From: Rheum nobile
Taxonomy: Eukaryota > Streptophyta > Magnoliopsida > Caryophyllales > Polygonaceae
Direction: 5' to 3'
Assembly (NCBI GenBank): GCA_027886185.1
Contig: WOAB01000568.1
Coordinates: 2,294,001 to 2,358,000, forward strand
Length of the DNA: 64,000 bases
Made by a program: the position numbers and the translations under genes. Below the pieces are notes generated by a model. That model saw only the letters and a program-made list of their open reading frames with translations, ran no database searches and had not been told where the DNA came from. The stretch's first letter is position 1, and the number at the start of each line of letters is the position of its first letter. Below are positions 62,523-64,000 of this stretch, piece after piece.

Positions 62523-64000
62523 GTGATGGAGATTAAAGGATCGTTGATTGCGCCGGTGCCTCAAAGCAAGCTCGGATTATCGATAAGTGGAAGGACTTTG
62601 AGATTGCGTGAAGGATAGGCACTCAACATCTTCTTGGATCGGCTCCACCAAGAAGATTTGAGATATTAGGCTAAGGCTATGATAGGTACCACCAAGCTAC
62701 AAACAAGGTTGAACTCTCGTTCATGAAGGATAGGCTCCACCTTCTCACGTAGGGCTCGAATTGACGATTTGGTTGGATAGGTTCCACCAACCAAATAATT
62801 GAATAGAGATGAAGAAGAAGACTGAAAATTCTGGAAATAAACTGAATAAACTTGATAAAAATGAATCTTAAGGCTTGGGATTTGTTTTGATTCTTGTCTA
62901 TCTAAAACAAGGCAAGACATGCCCTTAAACAGTAGTTTGCAAAAACTAGAAAATACCTCTTCAAATGGCTTGCTTTAATGAAGAGTGATCCTCAAGGCAA
63001 ATCTTCTGAAATGATGGCCTTGAATGGATTGATTCTTCAGATGTAGGAAGACCTTTGACATGCCTTTGTCGCCCTTGGCTTGCCGTTGGCGTCGTTGGAG
63101 TCCTCCCCGAGCCATCCAACGTTTGGCTCGTACCTTTCTAGTGAAACTTGGCCAAGACATTCCTTATGCTCATATGAGTCCAATGGATTCCCATGTGTGT
63201 GGAAGATTCAGCCTCGAGCATGTGATTGCTGATGGCTCCCTTCGTATGCTCGTGTGACTAGGACCTCTCTCGCACATGCCCAAGAACTTGTATTCCAAAT
63301 GACTTGAAAATTGGCATGGGCTCCTCATTTGATGTATCTTGAAGGTTAGAACCATCGAGACTCAAGTTCGTGATAGTTGGTGCGAGGGTTTTACGAAACC
63401 CTAGTTTGTTGCTCGCTAGTTGAGCGTCATGGAGATCACCAAGCACTTCTTTGGGCGCCCCTCCTCCTTTTGGCTCGAATTCATACATCAAAATCCATAT
63501 TCAGGTCTACATGGACATGGACTTATGCTCAAGCTCTTTTTTTTATGATGCCCACCGTGATGGTGTTATGCCGTTGTTGTTCTCTTCTATCTATTAGTTT
63601 ATATGTCGTTCCTTTTTTTTGCTCTGTATGAAGATGGGGTAAGTTCCCATGGACAATCAATGGATGTAATGTTGATTTCTTTTTTGTCGAATATTATTTC
63701 CAACCTAAAAACCTTTGTTTTGACCATATCCTAGTTTTACCGACCACATTTATAGTTTATCAGGACATATATTACTTTTTTGAACGAATCCATGGATATT
63801 CAGGTCAACTCTCTTTATATTTCCCGAGCATTCATAACTTTACCAGGCCAAATTCGTACTTGGTTGGTTCCCTAATGTAATACACTTAAATTCTTTCAAC
63901 CACCATAAAAACATAGATTGTGCACTTATTATATTTGATTCTAATTGAATTGATTACCAATCTAAATATTCACAATATGATTTTATAATTTTAGTTATAA
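62523..64000. other. Unassigned sequence at the right edge
   Basis: No gene or known element recognised. GGATAGG(C/T)(T/A)CCACC words recur at about 62622-62800 (GGCTCCACCAAGAAGA, GGTACCACCAAGC, GGCTCCACCTTCTC, GGTTCCACCAACC). TGATGGAGATTAAAGG at 62524 directly follows the LINE break and could be an LTR start, but no partner was found. 63640-64000 is A/T-rich. Confidence 0.5.

Overview
The window is nuclear DNA of a flowering plant. It has plant LTR-retrotransposon lineages (Tat and Athila Ty3/gypsy, chromoviruses, a gag-only element), L1-type LINEs, Mutator-like DNA elements, GT-AG introns and one plant-specific ATL-type RING-H2 gene. Nothing bacterial is present. The species cannot be named from the sequence. 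Almost everything is nested transposable elements; the only likely functional host gene is the ATL gene at 56971-57795 (minus).

Layout. (1) 1-20399: a minus-strand gag-only Ty3/gypsy element (TR-GAG type) in a tandem LTR-sharing array, read on the minus strand as LTR 20399-17526, gag 17085-15751, polypurine tract, LTR 14911-1944, a second primer-binding site and a second, broken gag (1504-170) that runs towards the left edge. A 10.1-kb Tat element (3933-14050, TSD ACCTT) sits inside one of these LTRs; the other LTR shows the empty site. (2) 20400-29451: a decayed plus-strand chromovirus whose 5' LTR was hit by the TR-GAG array and whose RT was split by a solo Athila-type LTR (24666-26092, TSD GGTTA). 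(3) 29463-30850: a plant-mobile-domain pseudogene, minus strand. (4) 30854-35778: an Athila-type element without RT or integrase, ending in a 116-bp tandem array. (5) 35779-38528: the 5' end (LTR plus gag) of a second chromovirus, minus strand. (6) 38529-44584: a plus-strand L1-type LINE. (7) 45172-55397: a Mutator-like element with long terminal inverted repeats carrying an intron-containing gene fragment, split by a second, shorter Tat element (45437-53223, TSD GGTTT). (8) 55452-56965: a 1.5-kb Pack-MULE with a 9-bp TSD that overlaps the stop codon of the ATL gene. (9) 58535-62522: a second, heavily decayed LINE on the minus strand containing a telomere-like tract. (10) 62523-64000: unassigned.

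How the parts relate. The two Tat elements can be read against each other. Both keep a UAG in a tobamovirus-type readthrough context between protease and RT, a degenerate first RNase H with a second RNase H, a four-hairpin module after integrase, and an antisense gene (or its remnant) converging on integrase. In the complete copy this antisense gene has three plausible introns and a Transposase_28 (PF04195)-like domain followed by a coiled coil. A second cross-cutting signal is clusters of short GC-rich semi-palindromes, variants of CCGCGACCGCGG, in at least four elements of unrelated lineages, in two cases inside gag reading frames. All sequence comparisons were made by eye; mismatch counts are approximate.
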